Shown here one piece after another: positions 34,747-47,594 of a DNA stretch of 64,000 bases; the first letter of the stretch is position 1, and each line of letters opens with the position of its first letter. The DNA is from Curvibacter sp. (GTDB lineage: Bacteria; Pseudomonadota; Gammaproteobacteria; Burkholderiales; Burkholderiaceae_C), in contig JADCGR010000051.1 of assembly GCA_020248905.1 (NCBI GenBank), forward strand, positions 30,077 to 94,076, given 5' to 3'. The notes under the pieces are model-generated. The model was not told the DNA's origin. It made no database searches and was given only the letters and a program-made list of their open reading frames with translations. Made by a program: the position numbers and the translations under genes.

Positions 34747-35004
34747 ATGGATGATCCGATCGTCCACCCCAGTTTGGAGCGCCTGTGCCGCGCAGCACGG
34801 GCCGCGAGAGACTGGCGCGAATCCCTGAGCGCGACCTGCAGCCTCGCTGCCACCTTGCTCGCTGACACGGTGGCGACGCTGCTGCTGGCGCTGGACCGGC
34901 TGATGGACACCTGGGCTGTCGCGCATCTGCTGGCCGGCTGGGTTCTCGCGCTGCGCGGCCGACCGCTACCGCGTATCAGCCTCGGGGCCGCTTGGATCGC
35001 CTGA
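34747..35004 (+). CDS. Small hypothetical protein (uncertain)
   Basis: 85-residue frame from ATG 34747: DDPIVHPSLERLCRAARAAR, a central hydrophobic part (ATLLADTVATLLLALDRL) and a second one (VAHLLAGWVLALRG). Not recognised. There is no clear ribosome site (GAACAGCTTGGGCC precedes). It lies in a poorly coding stretch, so it may be a chance frame. Confidence 0.3.
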   Translation: MDDPIVHPSLERLCRAARAARDWRESLSATCSLAATLLADTVATLLLALDRLMDTWAVAHLLAGWVLALRGRPLPRISLGAAWIA

Positions 35005-35177
35005 GCCGCCGGATCTGGAACGAATGAACGGGCTGCGGTCGACCCCGCTTGCCAACGTTTGCCAAAAAGCCACTGGAAGCGGTAGCTTTTTCTCTTGGCG
35101 CGATGCGCTCAAGCACAATAAACTAGCGTCGAACCCGTAATGGCGCGATCGCCCGACATCCTGAGAGTCCCCACCGA

Positions 35178-35867
35178 GTGTCTTCACCCTTCAATCGCAG
35201 CCTGTTTACACAGATGCCGCCCAGCATCGTCATCACCGAACCCGTCCCGCGGTGGAAGGCGATGGCGCAACTTACCCTGAAGTTTGCTGCCCTGCTCTTG
35301 CTGGGGGCCGTGAGTTTCTACGCTGGTATGCGTTACGAACGCCAGGCGCCACTCGTTTCCAAGATGCAGCGGACGGTCCCGGCTGATGTATCGGCGTCCG
35401 GCCCTGGTGGCGCTACCGTTGCGGCCAGACCTGCGCCTGCCGTGGCCGCTGCAACGGGGGCCCCGGCCCGAGCCGAGTCGACCGCCCCGCTGGTAATCGA
35501 GGGCTTGCAGATCCAGTCGCTCAAGCTGACGCCCGATCCCGCAGGCGCAGGCCAATTCCGCTACGAGTTTGAGGTGCTCAACGAAGGTCGTCTGTACGAG
35601 GGAAGCTTTGACTTCCTCGTGCTTGGCCAGCAGGACGGTCGTCCCCAGCAATGGAGTTTCCCCGCAGAGGCCCAGCGCGGTAGTGGCGCCTACCGGCTGC
35701 GCGTTGCGCGCTACCTCAAGATGGAAGGCCGTCTGCAGCTGCCCTCCGGCCTGCAAGCCCAGACCGTCGTCCTCCATCTTCGCGAGAGCACGGGGCTGCG
35801 CGCCAGCAGGTCACAGCCGCTTGCCAGCGCCGATACGCAGGCCGCCGGCACTGCCTTGCGCCCCTAG
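35178..35867 (+). CDS. Membrane-anchored protein of unknown function
   Basis: 229 residues from GTG 35178; the ATG at 35214 is an alternative. One transmembrane helix near residues 32-50 (LTLKFAALLLLGAVSFYAG) is followed by a Pro/Ala/Gly-rich linker and a beta-rich C-terminal domain of about 110 residues (IEGLQIQSLKLTPDPAGAGQ, FRYEFEVLNEGRLYEGSF). The C-terminal domain is likely periplasmic. The family is not recognised. It is followed by a terminator shared with pckG. Confidence 0.72.
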   Translation: MSSPFNRSLFTQMPPSIVITEPVPRWKAMAQLTLKFAALLLLGAVSFYAGMRYERQAPLVSKMQRTVPADVSASGPGGATVAARPAPAVAAATGAPARAESTAPLVIEGLQIQSLKLTPDPAGAGQFRYEFEVLNEGRLYEGSFDFLVLGQQDGRPQQWSFPAEAQRGSGAYRLRVARYLKMEGRLQLPSGLQAQTVVLHLRESTGLRASRSQPLASADTQAAGTALRP

Positions 35868-35891
35868 CTCGTCTCGCCGCGAGCGGGAAAG

Positions 35892-35924
35892 AAAAAAGGG
35901 GGCACAGCGCGCCCCCCTTTTTTT
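35892..35924. terminator. Bidirectional rho-independent terminator
   Basis: AAAAAAGGGGGC, a seven-base loop, then GCCCCCCTTTTTTT. The stem is GC-rich with T-runs on either strand, between two convergent genes (35178-35867 and pckG). Confidence 0.88.
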
Positions 35925-35937
35925 GTCAGGCCGATGA

Positions 35938-37818
35938 TCAGGCGGCCATGAGCAGCTTCTCGATGCGCTCGCGCGTGTCCCGCAGCGCCTCGGGCAGGCG
36001 GGCGTCTAGCTGCTCGAAGAGCTTGTCATGCAGCTTGAGCTCCTCCAGCCACCGCAGCTTTTCGATGCTCGTCACGGACCTGAATTGTTCCGGCGTGAAG
36101 TCCAGTCCCTTCCAGTTGAATTCTTCGTAGCTCGGCGACAGGCCGTAGAAGTGTTCCTGGCCCTTGGCCTCGTCCTCGATGCGGTCAATCATCCACTTGA
36201 GCACGCGCATGTTTTCACCGTAGCCGGGCCAGACGAACTTGCCGTCCTCGCCCTTGCGGAACCAGTTGGTCGTGAAGATGGCTGGCAGGCGTCCGCCCTG
36301 GGCTGCCACCTTCTCTCCCAGATTGAGCCAGTGCGCGAAATAGTCGCCCATGTGGTAGCCGGTGAAGGGCAGCATGGCAAACGGGTCGCGGCGCACCACG
36401 CCCTGCTGACCGATGATGGCAGCGGTGGTCTCCGAGCCCATGGTGGCGGCCATGTAAACGCCTTCCACCCAGTTGCGGGCCTCGGTGACCAGCGGAACGG
36501 TGTTGGAGCGACGGCCTCCAAAGATGAAGGCGTCGATCGCCACGCCCTTGGGGTTGTCCCACTCTGGGTCCACCGCAGGGTTGTTGGTGGCAGCCACGGT
36601 GAAGCGAGAGTTCGGATGCGCAGCCTTGGCACCTGTTTCCCTGGCAATCTGCGGCGTCCAGTCCTTGCCCTGCCAGTCGATGGCGTGTGCTGGCGGCTCG
36701 CCGTCCATTCCTTCCCACCACACGTCGCCGTCATCGGTCAGCGCCACATTGGTGTAGATCACGTCGCTCTTGAGCGACTCCATGCAGTTCGGGTTGGTTT
36801 TGTAGTTGGTTCCGGGGGCGACACCGAAGTAGCCAGCCTCGGGGTTGATGGCGTGCATGCGACCATCCTTGCCCGGCTTGATCCAGGCGATGTCATCGCC
36901 GATAGTCGTGACTCTCCAGCCCTCGAAGCCGGTGGGCGGGACCAGCATGGCGAAGTTGGTCTTGCCGCAGGCGCTGGGGAAAGCGGCGGCCACATGGTAT
37001 TTCTTGCCCTGGGGGTTGGTCACGCCCAGGATCAGCATGTGCTCGGCCAGCCAGCCCTGGTCGCGGCCCATACTAGAGGCGATGCGCAGCGCAAAGCACT
37101 TCTTGCCCAGCAGCGCGTTGCCGCCATAGCCCGAGCCATAGGACCAGATCTCGCGGGTCTCGGGGTAATGCACGATGTACTTGGTCTGGTTGCAGGGCCA
37201 GCTGCTGTCCTTCTGGCCGTGCTCAAGCGGCGCGCCTACCGTGTGCATGGCGGGGACATAGTCGCCCTCGGTGCCCAGCACGTCATAGACGGCCTTGCCC
37301 ATACGGGTCATCAGCTTCATGTTAACGGCCACGTAGGGGCTGTCGGAGAGTTCCACCCCGATGTGCGCGATGTCACTGCCCAGCGGGCCCATCGAAAAGG
37401 GCACCACGTACATGGTGCGGCCCTTCATGCAGCCGTTGAAGAGGGCGGGCGTGCCGTCAACCTTGCCGTACTGCATCAGCGCGCGCATCTCAGTCGGGTC
37501 GATCCAGTTGTTGGTCGGGCCTGCGTCTTCCTTGCGGGCCGAGCAGATGAAGGTGCGGTCTTCCACTCGGGCCACGTCGCTGGCGTCGGAGCGGCACAGA
37601 AAGCTGTTCGGGCGCTTGGCCGCGTTGAGCCTTGTAAAGGTGCCAGCCTTAACAAGCAGATCGCAAAGGCGCTGGTACTCCGCCTCGCTGCCGTCGCACC
37701 AGTAAATGGCGTGCGGCTTGCACAGTGCGGCCATGTCCGCCACCCAGGCCAACAAACGAGCGTGCTTGACGAAGCCCGGGGCATTGAGGTTGATCCCTTG
37801 CATCACGGGAGAATTCAT
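35938..37818 (-). CDS. pckG: GTP-dependent phosphoenolpyruvate carboxykinase
   Basis: 626-residue gluconeogenic enzyme converting oxaloacetate and GTP to PEP. It has the GTP-type P-loop [13 protein letters not shown] around residue 281, [20 protein letters not shown] before it, and the metal/substrate-binding [15 protein letters not shown] after it; [18 protein letters not shown] is the guanine-binding and Arg region. It is of normal length. The upstream region 37819-38091 (273 bases) holds its promoter; I see no other feature there. Confidence 0.97.
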   Translation of the reverse strand: MNSPVMQGINLNAPGFVKHARLLAWVADMAALCKPHAIYWCDGSEAEYQRLCDLLVKAGTFTRLNAAKRPNSFLCRSDASDVARVEDRTFICSARKEDAGPTNNWIDPTEMRALMQYGKVDGTPALFNGCMKGRTMYVVPFSMGPLGSDIAHIGVELSDSPYVAVNMKLMTRMGKAVYDVLGTEGDYVPAMHTVGAPLEHGQKDSSWPCNQTKYIVHYPETREIWSYGSGYGGNALLGKKCFALRIASSMGRDQGWLAEHMLILGVTNPQGKKYHVAAAFPSACGKTNFAMLVPPTGFEGWRVTTIGDDIAWIKPGKDGRMHAINPEAGYFGVAPGTNYKTNPNCMESLKSDVIYTNVALTDDGDVWWEGMDGEPPAHAIDWQGKDWTPQIARETGAKAAHPNSRFTVAATNNPAVDPEWDNPKGVAIDAFIFGGRRSNTVPLVTEARNWVEGVYMAATMGSETTAAIIGQQGVVRRDPFAMLPFTGYHMGDYFAHWLNLGEKVAAQGGRLPAIFTTNWFRKGEDGKFVWPGYGENMRVLKWMIDRIEDEAKGQEHFYGLSPSYEEFNWKGLDFTPEQFRSVTSIEKLRWLEELKLHDKLFEQLDARLPEALRDTRERIEKLLMAA

Positions 37819-38091
37819 GTCTAAGGCTCCTGGTCGTTTCGATCTTTTCGAAGCCGGGCGGGGGCACGGCCCCCGGCAATCCGGCTTGGAGAAGAATCCC
37901 GTTACGGGGCATGGCAGGGCGATGCGGCCGAGCGGGTGCGAGCCATTGTAGGGACTCGGCCCTTGGGTACCGTTGTGTTACAGGCGAAATCTATGCAAAC
38001 CCTGCATGATGTTATGCCAGCGCTGAGCCCTCGCGCCTAGGCCCCGTCAGCTGGCCGCGAAGCGGGTGCGACGACTGACAGAAAAGGCTGA

Positions 38092-38125
38092 GAAAAAACA
38101 AAAGCCCGCCGGGCAAGAGGCGGGC
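38092..38125 (-). terminator. Rho-independent terminator after the small membrane protein gene
   Basis: On the minus strand GCCCGCC, loop TCTTGCCC, GGCGGGC is followed by TTTTGTTTTTT. It lies about 90 bases after the stop of the 43-residue membrane protein. Confidence 0.8.
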
Positions 38126-38215
38126 AAGAAGCCGGAGCGACAAGTAGATCCGCGCGCGGCAAGCGGGCTGCGTCGCAGCGCAAAGCCCGTGCAGCCGCGC
38201 GCGCCGCGGGCGCAC

Positions 38216-38347
38216 TCAGGCCATGAAGGTGGCGATGAAAGCGAGCAAGAAAATCAGCAGGGCGCCCAGTGCAGGAATAACGACCGGCGCAGTACGAACG
38301 ATGTTCTCGATGGGATCGGCGGACTGCTCATTCGGGTTTTGGGACAT
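38216..38347 (-). CDS. 43-residue single-pass membrane protein
   Basis: A short gene with good support: ATG at 38345-38347 after AGGAACC, a polar N-terminus (SQNPNEQSADPIENIVRTA), then one long hydrophobic helix (VVIPALGALLIFLLAFIATF) ending MA. A terminator follows. The helix contains Pro at its start and a small-residue patch (ALGAL), as in subunit-like small membrane proteins. I cannot name the family; a role as an accessory subunit of a membrane complex is only a guess. Confidence 0.7.
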   Translation of the reverse strand: MSQNPNEQSADPIENIVRTAPVVIPALGALLIFLLAFIATFMA

Positions 38348-38611
38348 AACGGTTCCTGTCGGTATCAAAGAAGCTGCTTATGACGATTCTACATGTCGCC
38401 CGGGACGTCACGGCCCTGGTCCAGGATGCATCCAAGCCGCACCCAAGAGCGATGCCAGTGCCCACTGACATTGCTGGAGCCTGTTGCGGTCCATGCCATG
38501 TCAACCGAAGACGATGGCCGAACGCTATAGATACATGGCGAATGCCGGAAAAACCGGCCGGGGCGGCAGGGGCCGCCACCGTGATTTGGACCCGCCGTTG
38601 AGGACTCCGCT

Positions 38612-38914
38612 ATGACGAATTTGCGCAAAGACATCATCAAAGTGCCGGAAAAGGGCACTTACAAGTGGCAGCTGTTCAAGCAGTGGACCGATGAGTTCCG
38701 AAGCACCCAGGCCGACCATGTCGCCTACATCGCCTTGCACCTCGCTGGCGTGCTGGAGCCCTGCCGCGCCAAGTTTGACAAGCTCATGCAGCACCACCGA
38801 CAGCAGTTGCGGGACAACTCCGAGATCCAGCGCCATAGCCGAGCGATCGAGCGCCTGCAGAACACCATGTCGGCTGCCGCCATGTCCTACGAGAGCAGCT
38901 TCCGCCGTCACTGA
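38612..38914 (+). CDS. Small cytoplasmic protein of unknown function
   Basis: 100 residues, no signal or membrane segment. It begins TNLRKDIIKVPEKGTYKWQL and is mostly helical and charged (RAKFDKLMQHHRQQLRDNSE, IQRHSRAIERLQNTM), with the look of a small helical bundle. TTGAGGA lies 9 bases before the ATG. The codon pattern suits a real gene. Not recognised. The 264 bases upstream hold nothing clear. Confidence 0.6.
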   Translation: MTNLRKDIIKVPEKGTYKWQLFKQWTDEFRSTQADHVAYIALHLAGVLEPCRAKFDKLMQHHRQQLRDNSEIQRHSRAIERLQNTMSAAAMSYESSFRRH

Positions 38915-38947
38915 ACCCCAAGCGCAGCGCCCTGGCCGAGCGCAGGG

Positions 38948-40789
38948 TCACTTCCCGTCAGCCACCACCCGCAACACATCGGCGCCATAAGCTTCCAGCT
39001 TTTTTGCGCCAATGCCATTGATGCCCTGCAAATCAGACAGGCTGCTCGGCTGCCGTTGGGCAATTTCGGCCAGCGTGGCGTCATGAAAGATCAAATAGGC
39101 GGGCAGGTTGTGCGCCCGCGCTACCTCGGCGCGCCAGGCCTTGAGGTTGATGTAGTGCACCTGCTCGCCGACGCCCAGTTCCCGTGCAGCGGGCGCCAGG
39201 CTTGCCTCGCGGCGCGGGCGCTTCGCGACCGGCGCCGCCACCGATACCCGCAGCTGCACCTTCACCTCGCCCTTGAGCACTGGGCGGGAGCCTTCGGTGA
39301 GCCGCAAGGTGTTGAACATACCGCCATCCACAGCCACCGCGCCGATGGCGATCAGCTGGCGTAGAACGGCACGTAACTCGCTCTCACTGACGTCCCTGGC
39401 AATACCAAAGGTGCTGAGTTGCTCATGCCCATACTGGGCGACCTTCTCCGTCTGCTTGCCGCGCAGGATGTCCATCAGGTGACCGGCGCCAAAGCTGATG
39501 CCGCTGGCCTGATGCACGCGGTAGATGCAGCTGAGCAACTTGCGGGCGAGTTCGCTGCCATCATGCACGGCGGGTGGGTGCAGGCAGTTGTCGCAGTTAC
39601 CGCAAGGCTGCGACACCTCGCCGAAATAGCCAAGCAGGCGCATCCGTCGGCAGTCAGTGGCCTCGGCCAGCGCCAGCAGTGCATCGAGCTTGCCCCGCAT
39701 GACGTGTTTGAACTCTTCGGCCGCCGGGCTCTCGTCGATCATGCGGCGCTGGTTCACCACATCCTGAAGACCATAGGCCATCCAGGCGTCGGCGGCCGCG
39801 CCATCGCGTCCTGAGCGGCCGGTCTCCTGGTAATAGCCCTCAATGTTCTTGGGCATGTCCAGATGGCCGACAAAGCGCACGTCGGGCTTGTCGATACCCA
39901 TGCCGAAGGCAATGGTGGCAACCATGACCAGGCCTTCCTCGCGCAGGAAACGGTTTTGATTCTGCTGCCGTAACGCCGGGTCCAGGCCGGCGTGGTACGG
40001 CAGGGCGGCGACACCGGCCTCGGCCAGCGACTGCGCCACTTCTTCGACGCGCCGGCGCGACTGGCAATAGACGATGCCTGACTCGCCCGCATGTTCACGC
40101 TCGATGAAGCGCAGCAGCTGCCCAAGAGCTTCCTTCTTCTCGACGATGGTGTAGCGGATGTTGGGGCGGTCAAAGCTGCTCACGAACTGCCGGGCGTTTT
40201 CCAGCCGCAGGCGTTCAACGATGTCCGCCCGCGTGAGCGCATCGGCGGTGGCAGTCAGGGCGATGCGTGGCACGCCTGCAAAGCGTCCGTGCAACACCGT
40301 GAGCGCGCGATACTCGGGACGGAAGTCGTGGCCCCACTGGCTCACGCAATGCGCCTCGTCGATGGCAAACAGCGCCAGCTGGCCCCGCGCGGCCAGCGCG
40401 TCGAGCTGGGCCAGGAAGCGCGGCGTGGTGACGCGTTCGGGCGCCGCGTAGAGCAATGTCAGCTCACCACGCAGCAGCCGCTTCTCCACGGCCGCCGCCG
40501 CCTCGCTGCCCAGGCTGGAGTTCAGGAATGCGGCCTCCACGCCAGCCTCATGCAGGGCACCGACCTGGTCATGCATGAGAGCGATCAGCGGCGAAACGAC
40601 GACGGTCACGCCCAGTCCCATGCGCTGGCGGGCGATCGCGGGAATCTGATAGCACAGCGACTTGCCACCACCGGTGGGCATGAGCACCAGTGCATCGCCA
40701 CCCTCGGTGACGTGCTCGACGATATCCTGCTGCGGGCCACGGAAGGCCTCGTAGCCGAAGACCTGGCGTAGGATGTCCAACGCAGACAT
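38948..40789 (-). CDS. recQ: ATP-dependent DNA helicase RecQ
   Basis: 613-residue 3'-5' helicase. Walker [13 protein letters not shown] at residues 37-48, motif [21 protein letters not shown] near 142, motif [10 protein letters not shown], motif [20 protein letters not shown], motif [14 protein letters not shown]. The RecQ-Ct zinc site ([18 protein letters not shown]) is intact and one HRDC domain is present at the C-terminus ([20 protein letters not shown]). Length is normal. Confidence 0.97.
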   Translation of the reverse strand: MSALDILRQVFGYEAFRGPQQDIVEHVTEGGDALVLMPTGGGKSLCYQIPAIARQRMGLGVTVVVSPLIALMHDQVGALHEAGVEAAFLNSSLGSEAAAAVEKRLLRGELTLLYAAPERVTTPRFLAQLDALAARGQLALFAIDEAHCVSQWGHDFRPEYRALTVLHGRFAGVPRIALTATADALTRADIVERLRLENARQFVSSFDRPNIRYTIVEKKEALGQLLRFIEREHAGESGIVYCQSRRRVEEVAQSLAEAGVAALPYHAGLDPALRQQNQNRFLREEGLVMVATIAFGMGIDKPDVRFVGHLDMPKNIEGYYQETGRSGRDGAAADAWMAYGLQDVVNQRRMIDESPAAEEFKHVMRGKLDALLALAEATDCRRMRLLGYFGEVSQPCGNCDNCLHPPAVHDGSELARKLLSCIYRVHQASGISFGAGHLMDILRGKQTEKVAQYGHEQLSTFGIARDVSESELRAVLRQLIAIGAVAVDGGMFNTLRLTEGSRPVLKGEVKVQLRVSVAAPVAKRPRREASLAPAARELGVGEQVHYINLKAWRAEVARAHNLPAYLIFHDATLAEIAQRQPSSLSDLQGINGIGAKKLEAYGADVLRVVADGK

Positions 40790-40830
40790 GCGACGCGCGT
40801 CAGTTCAGCGCAGGGGACACGGCGAAAGGC

Positions 40831-41226
40831 TCACATCTGCTCCCACGGCAGCCCGTCGTGGCGCCAGCCATTGAGCGTCGAGCGCTTGAACTGGTCGTCC
40901 AGATCCCCCTCGAAGCCATGCAGCACGTTGTAAAGCTGCGTGTAGCCAGCCTGCGCGAGGGCGGCGCCTGCGTCCAGCGTGCGCTTGCCGCTGCGGCACA
41001 GCAAGACCACTGCGTGACTGCGGTTGCCTCTCGTCTCGCGATCGACGGCCGCCACAAAGCCGGCCGGCTCGGGTGTCAGGTCCGGGTATTCATACCAGGG
41101 GATATTGACCACGCCTGGCGGACGACCGACATAGAGGGACTCGATCTCCATGCGCACGTCCAGGAACAGAGCGTCCGGCGTCTGTTGCAGGAAATCCCAG
41201 GCCTCCCGCGGCAGCAGATGTTTCAT
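40831..41226 (-). CDS. Rhodanese-domain sulfurtransferase
   Basis: 131-residue single-domain rhodanese from ATG 41224-41226 ([20 protein letters not shown]). LDVRMEIES is the first signature, and the active-site loop [10 protein letters not shown] carries the Cys persulfide residue. The C-terminus ([12 protein letters not shown]...[10 protein letters not shown]) is typical. It is divergent from metH, with 67 bases between. Confidence 0.9.
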   Translation of the reverse strand: MKHLLPREAWDFLQQTPDALFLDVRMEIESLYVGRPPGVVNIPWYEYPDLTPEPAGFVAAVDRETRGNRSHAVVLLCRSGKRTLDAGAALAQAGYTQLYNVLHGFEGDLDDQFKRSTLNGWRHDGLPWEQM

Positions 41227-41293
41227 GCCCGCTATTGTCCCGGGTTTTTCATGCGCCCTGACCGCTGGAGGTCGTCTTCCTACAATAGTGGGC

Positions 41294-42343
41294 ATGAAGC
41301 CTCTGCAATACACCCGCGCCCAGGCCTTGCCAGGCATTCTGTCCAGCCGCATCGCCATCCTGGACGGCGCGATGGGAACTATGATCCAGCGCTTCAGGCT
41401 TGATGAAGCCCAGTACCGCGGGGAGCGGTTCAAGGACTTCCACAAGGATGTGAAGGGCAATAACGAGCTGCTATCGCTCACGCGCCCCGACGTGATCCGC
41501 GACATCCACGAGGGCTATCTGGCAGCCGGTGCCGACCTGATCGAGTCCAACACCTTTGGCGCCACCACCGTCGCCCAGGCCGATTACGACATGGCGCATC
41601 TGGCGCGCGACATGAATCTGGCTTCCGCCCGGCTCGCCCGGGCGGCCTGCGACAAGTACAGCACGCCCGACCACCCGCGCTTTGTGGCCGGCGCACTCGG
41701 TCCCACGCCCAAGACCGCCAGCATCAGCCCCGACGTGAACGACCCCGGGGCACGCAACACCAGCTTCGAGGAGCTGCGCGCCGCCTACTTCGAGCAGGTC
41801 GAGGCCCTGATCGAGGGTGGGGCCGACGTGCTGCTGGTCGAGACCATTTTTGACACGCTCAATGCCAAGGCGGCGCTGTACGCCATCGACGAGTACTTTG
41901 AGCAATCGGGGCAGTGCCTGCCGCTCATCATCAGCGGTACCGTCACCGATGCTTCAGGTCGCATCCTCAGCGGACAGACCGTCACCGCCTTCTGGCACAG
42001 CGTGCGCCATGCGCGCCCGCTGGCCGTGGGCTTGAACTGCGCGCTGGGCGCTGCGCTCATGCGGCCCTACATCCAGGAGCTGGCGCGTGTGGCACCGGAC
42101 ACCTTCATCAGCTGTTACCCGAACGCCGGCCTGCCCAATCCCATGAGCGAGACCGGCTTCGACGAGACGCCTGAAGTCACCAGCCGACTGCTGCGCGAGT
42201 TCGCGGCCGAGGGGCTGGTCAACATCGTCGGGGGCTGCTGCGGCACCACGCCCCAGCACATCGCGTCCATCCACGAGGCCGTGGCCCCGCTGCCGGCGCG
42301 CGCGCTGCACAGCGCCGGTCCCTTCTACCGCGAAGCGGCCTGA
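41294..42343 (+). CDS. metH: Methionine synthase, homocysteine-binding subunit (split MetH, N-terminal part)
   Basis: 349-residue homocysteine S-methyltransferase domain, equal to the first module of E. coli MetH. It begins [20 protein letters not shown]. The zinc-binding Cys residues are in GLNCALGA and [13 protein letters not shown], all three present. The remaining MetH modules are in the separate gene at 43593-46316; the two proteins should act together in the cytoplasm to make methionine. Between them lies one unrelated gene. Confidence 0.94.
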   Translation: MKPLQYTRAQALPGILSSRIAILDGAMGTMIQRFRLDEAQYRGERFKDFHKDVKGNNELLSLTRPDVIRDIHEGYLAAGADLIESNTFGATTVAQADYDMAHLARDMNLASARLARAACDKYSTPDHPRFVAGALGPTPKTASISPDVNDPGARNTSFEELRAAYFEQVEALIEGGADVLLVETIFDTLNAKAALYAIDEYFEQSGQCLPLIISGTVTDASGRILSGQTVTAFWHSVRHARPLAVGLNCALGAALMRPYIQELARVAPDTFISCYPNAGLPNPMSETGFDETPEVTSRLLREFAAEGLVNIVGGCCGTTPQHIASIHEAVAPLPARALHSAGPFYREAA

Positions 42344-42359
42344 CGCCGCGAGCCACCGC

Positions 42360-43409
42360 ATGCGCATCGAGGCCCTGCGCCAGCGCCTGCGCGCCCTTGG
42401 GGCCAACCCGCGCCACGAGCATCGGGTGCTGCGCTTGTGGTCGCAAGCCTTGCCGCAGACGCACGGCAAGCGGCCCATCGAGAAGTTTCTGCCCGCAACG
42501 CTGCGCCAAGCGCTGCCCGCTATCGAGCGTGACCTTGAAGCGTTGGCCACGAGCCATTCTGAACATCCCGGGGCCGACGGCTCGCTGCGCCGCGTGGTCG
42601 CGCTGGCTGATGGCCAGTTGGTCGAAAGCGTGCACCTGCCGCCAGGCCGCACGCTCGCGCTGTGCGTGTCCACCCAAGTGGGTTGCGCTGTCGGCTGCAC
42701 CTTCTGCATGACCGGCACCACGGGGCTGTTGCGGCAACTCAGCAGCGCCGAAATCGTGGCCCAGGTCGCGCTGGCGCGGGCAAGCCGGCCCGTGGCGCGG
42801 GTGGTCTTCATGGGCATGGGCGAGCCGGCGCACAACCTGGACCAGGTGCTGGAGGCCATCGATCTGCTGGGTACCGCAGGCAATATCGGGCACAAGAATC
42901 TGGTGTTCTCCACGGTGGGCGACGAACGCGTGTTTGAGGCTCTGCCGCAGGGCCGCGTGAAACCGGCGCTGGCCCTCTCACTGCACAGCACGCGCGCCGA
43001 GATGCGCGCGCAATTGTTGCCGCGCGCACCACGCCTCACGCCGGAAGAACTGGTGGCCGCTGGCGAGCGCTATGCGCGTGCCAGCGGCTACCCGATCCAG
43101 TACCAGTGGACCCTGCTGGAAGGCGTCAACGACACCGACGAGGAGATCGAGGGGCTGGTACGGCTGCTGCACGGGAAGTACGCCATCCTGAACCTGATCC
43201 CGTACAACGCAGTCGAGGGCTTGCCCTACCGCCGTCCGTCTGGGGACGCAGCAGCCGCCATGGCGCGGCGCCTGAATAAGCGCGGCATCCTCACCAAGCT
43301 GCGTCAGTCGGCGGGCCAGGACGTGGACGGCGGTTGCGGCCAGCTACGGGCGCGTGCCGCGCGTGACGGAACGCAGCGCGTCATCACGCTACGTTCCGTC
43401 GCGCCTTGA
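42360..43409 (+). CDS. RlmN-like radical SAM RNA methyltransferase
   Basis: 349 residues of the RlmN/Cfr family. The radical SAM cluster is CAVGCTFCMTG (CxxxCxxC). VVFMGMGEPAHNLDQVL is the conserved Glu motif, and the C-terminal methyl-carrying Cys lies in DVDGGCGQLR as in RlmN. The family methylates C2 of A2503 in 23S rRNA and A37 of tRNA. The divergent N-terminus and the location between the metH genes suggest a paralogue rather than the housekeeping RlmN. It starts 16 bases after metH part 1. Confidence 0.9.
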   Translation: MRIEALRQRLRALGANPRHEHRVLRLWSQALPQTHGKRPIEKFLPATLRQALPAIERDLEALATSHSEHPGADGSLRRVVALADGQLVESVHLPPGRTLALCVSTQVGCAVGCTFCMTGTTGLLRQLSSAEIVAQVALARASRPVARVVFMGMGEPAHNLDQVLEAIDLLGTAGNIGHKNLVFSTVGDERVFEALPQGRVKPALALSLHSTRAEMRAQLLPRAPRLTPEELVAAGERYARASGYPIQYQWTLLEGVNDTDEEIEGLVRLLHGKYAILNLIPYNAVEGLPYRRPSGDAAAAMARRLNKRGILTKLRQSAGQDVDGGCGQLRARAARDGTQRVITLRSVAP

Positions 43410-43491
43410 TCGACGAGCAGCACGGCGATCCGTTTCGCATTCAGTGAGCCCGCCCAGCGGCAGGCTGGCGCGCAGCTTAAAATCCCGGGGT

Positions 43492-43567
43492 CTTCCAAGG
43501 AGCGTTGCAGCTGGTTGCCCTGACCGGTCAGGCTTGGAAGCATCTTCCACTGCAACGACGCTCACCT
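43492..43567 (+). ncRNA. S-adenosylhomocysteine (SAH) riboswitch
   Basis: The core matches the SAH (ahcY) riboswitch: CCAAGGAGCGTTGCA, then a variable hairpin, GGTCAGGCTTGG, a second hairpin and TGCAACGACGCTCAC. P1 pairs TTCCAAG with CTTGGAA. P4 pairs GAGCGTTGCA with TGCAACGACGCTC. The consensus CAGGCTNGG and GCGCTCAC-like elements are at the expected places. It stands 26 bases before the start of the second methionine synthase gene. High SAH would turn on methionine synthesis from the accumulated homocysteine. Confidence 0.9.
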
Positions 43568-43587
43568 GTTTGGTCTGTTCCAGGTGA
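43562..43587 (+). promoter_or_regulatory. Expression platform hairpin that can hide the metH ribosome site
   Basis: TCACCTG pairs with CAGGTGA across a 12-base loop; the right arm contains the AGGTGAG ribosome site of the metH gene. The left arm abuts and overlaps the 3' strand of riboswitch helix P4 by a few bases, so SAH binding could free the ribosome site. This mechanism is inferred from the sequence. Confidence 0.65.
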
Positions 43588-43592
43588 GTCGC

Positions 43593-46305
<2,713 letters not shown>

Positions 46306-46316
<11 letters not shown>

Positions 46317-47505
46317 CGCCGCTCAGGCGCTGCGCCAGAGCCAGGGCCAGTAGCCCGGTCAGCGCCAGACCCAGCAGCAGAACCAGACCCGAGGTGTAGG
46401 CGCCTGCGGGCGTCCACATCAGGCCCAGCAACCAGGGTGTGGACGCGCGACCTACCGCCATGGGCAGGCCCAGCGCACCATTGAGGCTGGCGGCCTGCTC
46501 ACGGCTCACGTACTCCGCCACCGCCGTGCCCTTGACGATGGTCAGCATGCCATTGCCCATGCCATAGATGGCGACAAACAGCAAAACGGCAGCCCCCTGC
46601 AGCGGGCCGGCCAGCGGCGCGAGCAGCAGGACGAGCAGGCCCAGGGGGACCAGGCAAGGAATCAGACGATTCACCTGATGCGGGTTCAGCTGGTGCTCGA
46701 AGAAAAACAGCAAGGCTCGCCCGCCCACCTGCAGCAGTCCCACCGCCGCGGGCACGGCAATGACCCAGGCTTCGGGCAGCCCGTAGCCGCGCAGCAGGCT
46801 GACCATGTGCGCGGGAAGCGCGGCCGTAACGCCCATGAGCAGCACGATGAACAGCCCCACCAGCAGGTAGGGCGCACTCAGCAGATGCTCGCGAAGCGGT
46901 TGGCGCGGCGTGGTCGCGATCCTGGCTGGCGGTGGCGCATCGCGCAGCACCCAGAGGTGGATGGGCACGCACACGAGCAGGTGCAATGCCGCCAGGGGCC
47001 ACAGCGCATGCCGCCAGCCCAACTGCGCCATCAGCCAGGCGATCACCGGCATGAACACCGTGCTGGCCAGCCCGCCCAGAAACGTGATGGTGATGATGGC
47101 GCGGCGGAAGTCGTGCGGATATCGACGGATCACCACCGCGAACGCGGGCGGGTAGAGCGTGCCCGCGAGCCCGGTGCCCAGCAGCAGCCACACGCCGTAG
47201 TAGCCCGCCGCTGTCTCCACCACACTGTGCAGCAGCAGACCCAGCGCGACGATCAGGGAGCCTGCAGTCATTACGAGGCGCTCGTGCCCGCGATCGATGA
47301 GTCGGCCCACGGGCCAGGCCAGCAGGCCTTCGGCCAGCAGGGCCAGGCTGAATGCCAGCGAGGCGTCGGCCCGGCTGAGGCCCAGATCGCGCTCGACGGG
47401 CTCCAGCAGCAGGGCGAACAGGTAGAAAACGCTGCCCCAGCTGATCAGCTGTCCGACGGACAGCCAGCCGATCAAGGTCGCCGCCTTGCGCGAGTGCGTG
47501 TGCAT
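46306..47505 (-). CDS. MFS transporter
   Basis: 399 residues from the ATG at 47503-47505 ([20 protein letters not shown]). Twelve hydrophobic segments are visible and the loop 2-3 motif reads [12 protein letters not shown]. It resembles monocarboxylate-type/YbfB-like MFS members. Substrate unknown. It overlaps the metH stop by 11 bases convergently and is divergent from the next MFS gene. Confidence 0.88.
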
Positions 47506-47594
47506 GCCGGCGATTATGATTCGCCACGCTTTCTCCGTCTTGACTTGCCGGACCGGGCGTGCCGCGCCCGCCGACGCCCACTTCACACCTTTGC

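Noticed and set aside
36028..37824. 598-codon plus-strand frame opposite pckG
   Set aside because: Antisense shadow of a complete, well-conserved PEP carboxykinase.
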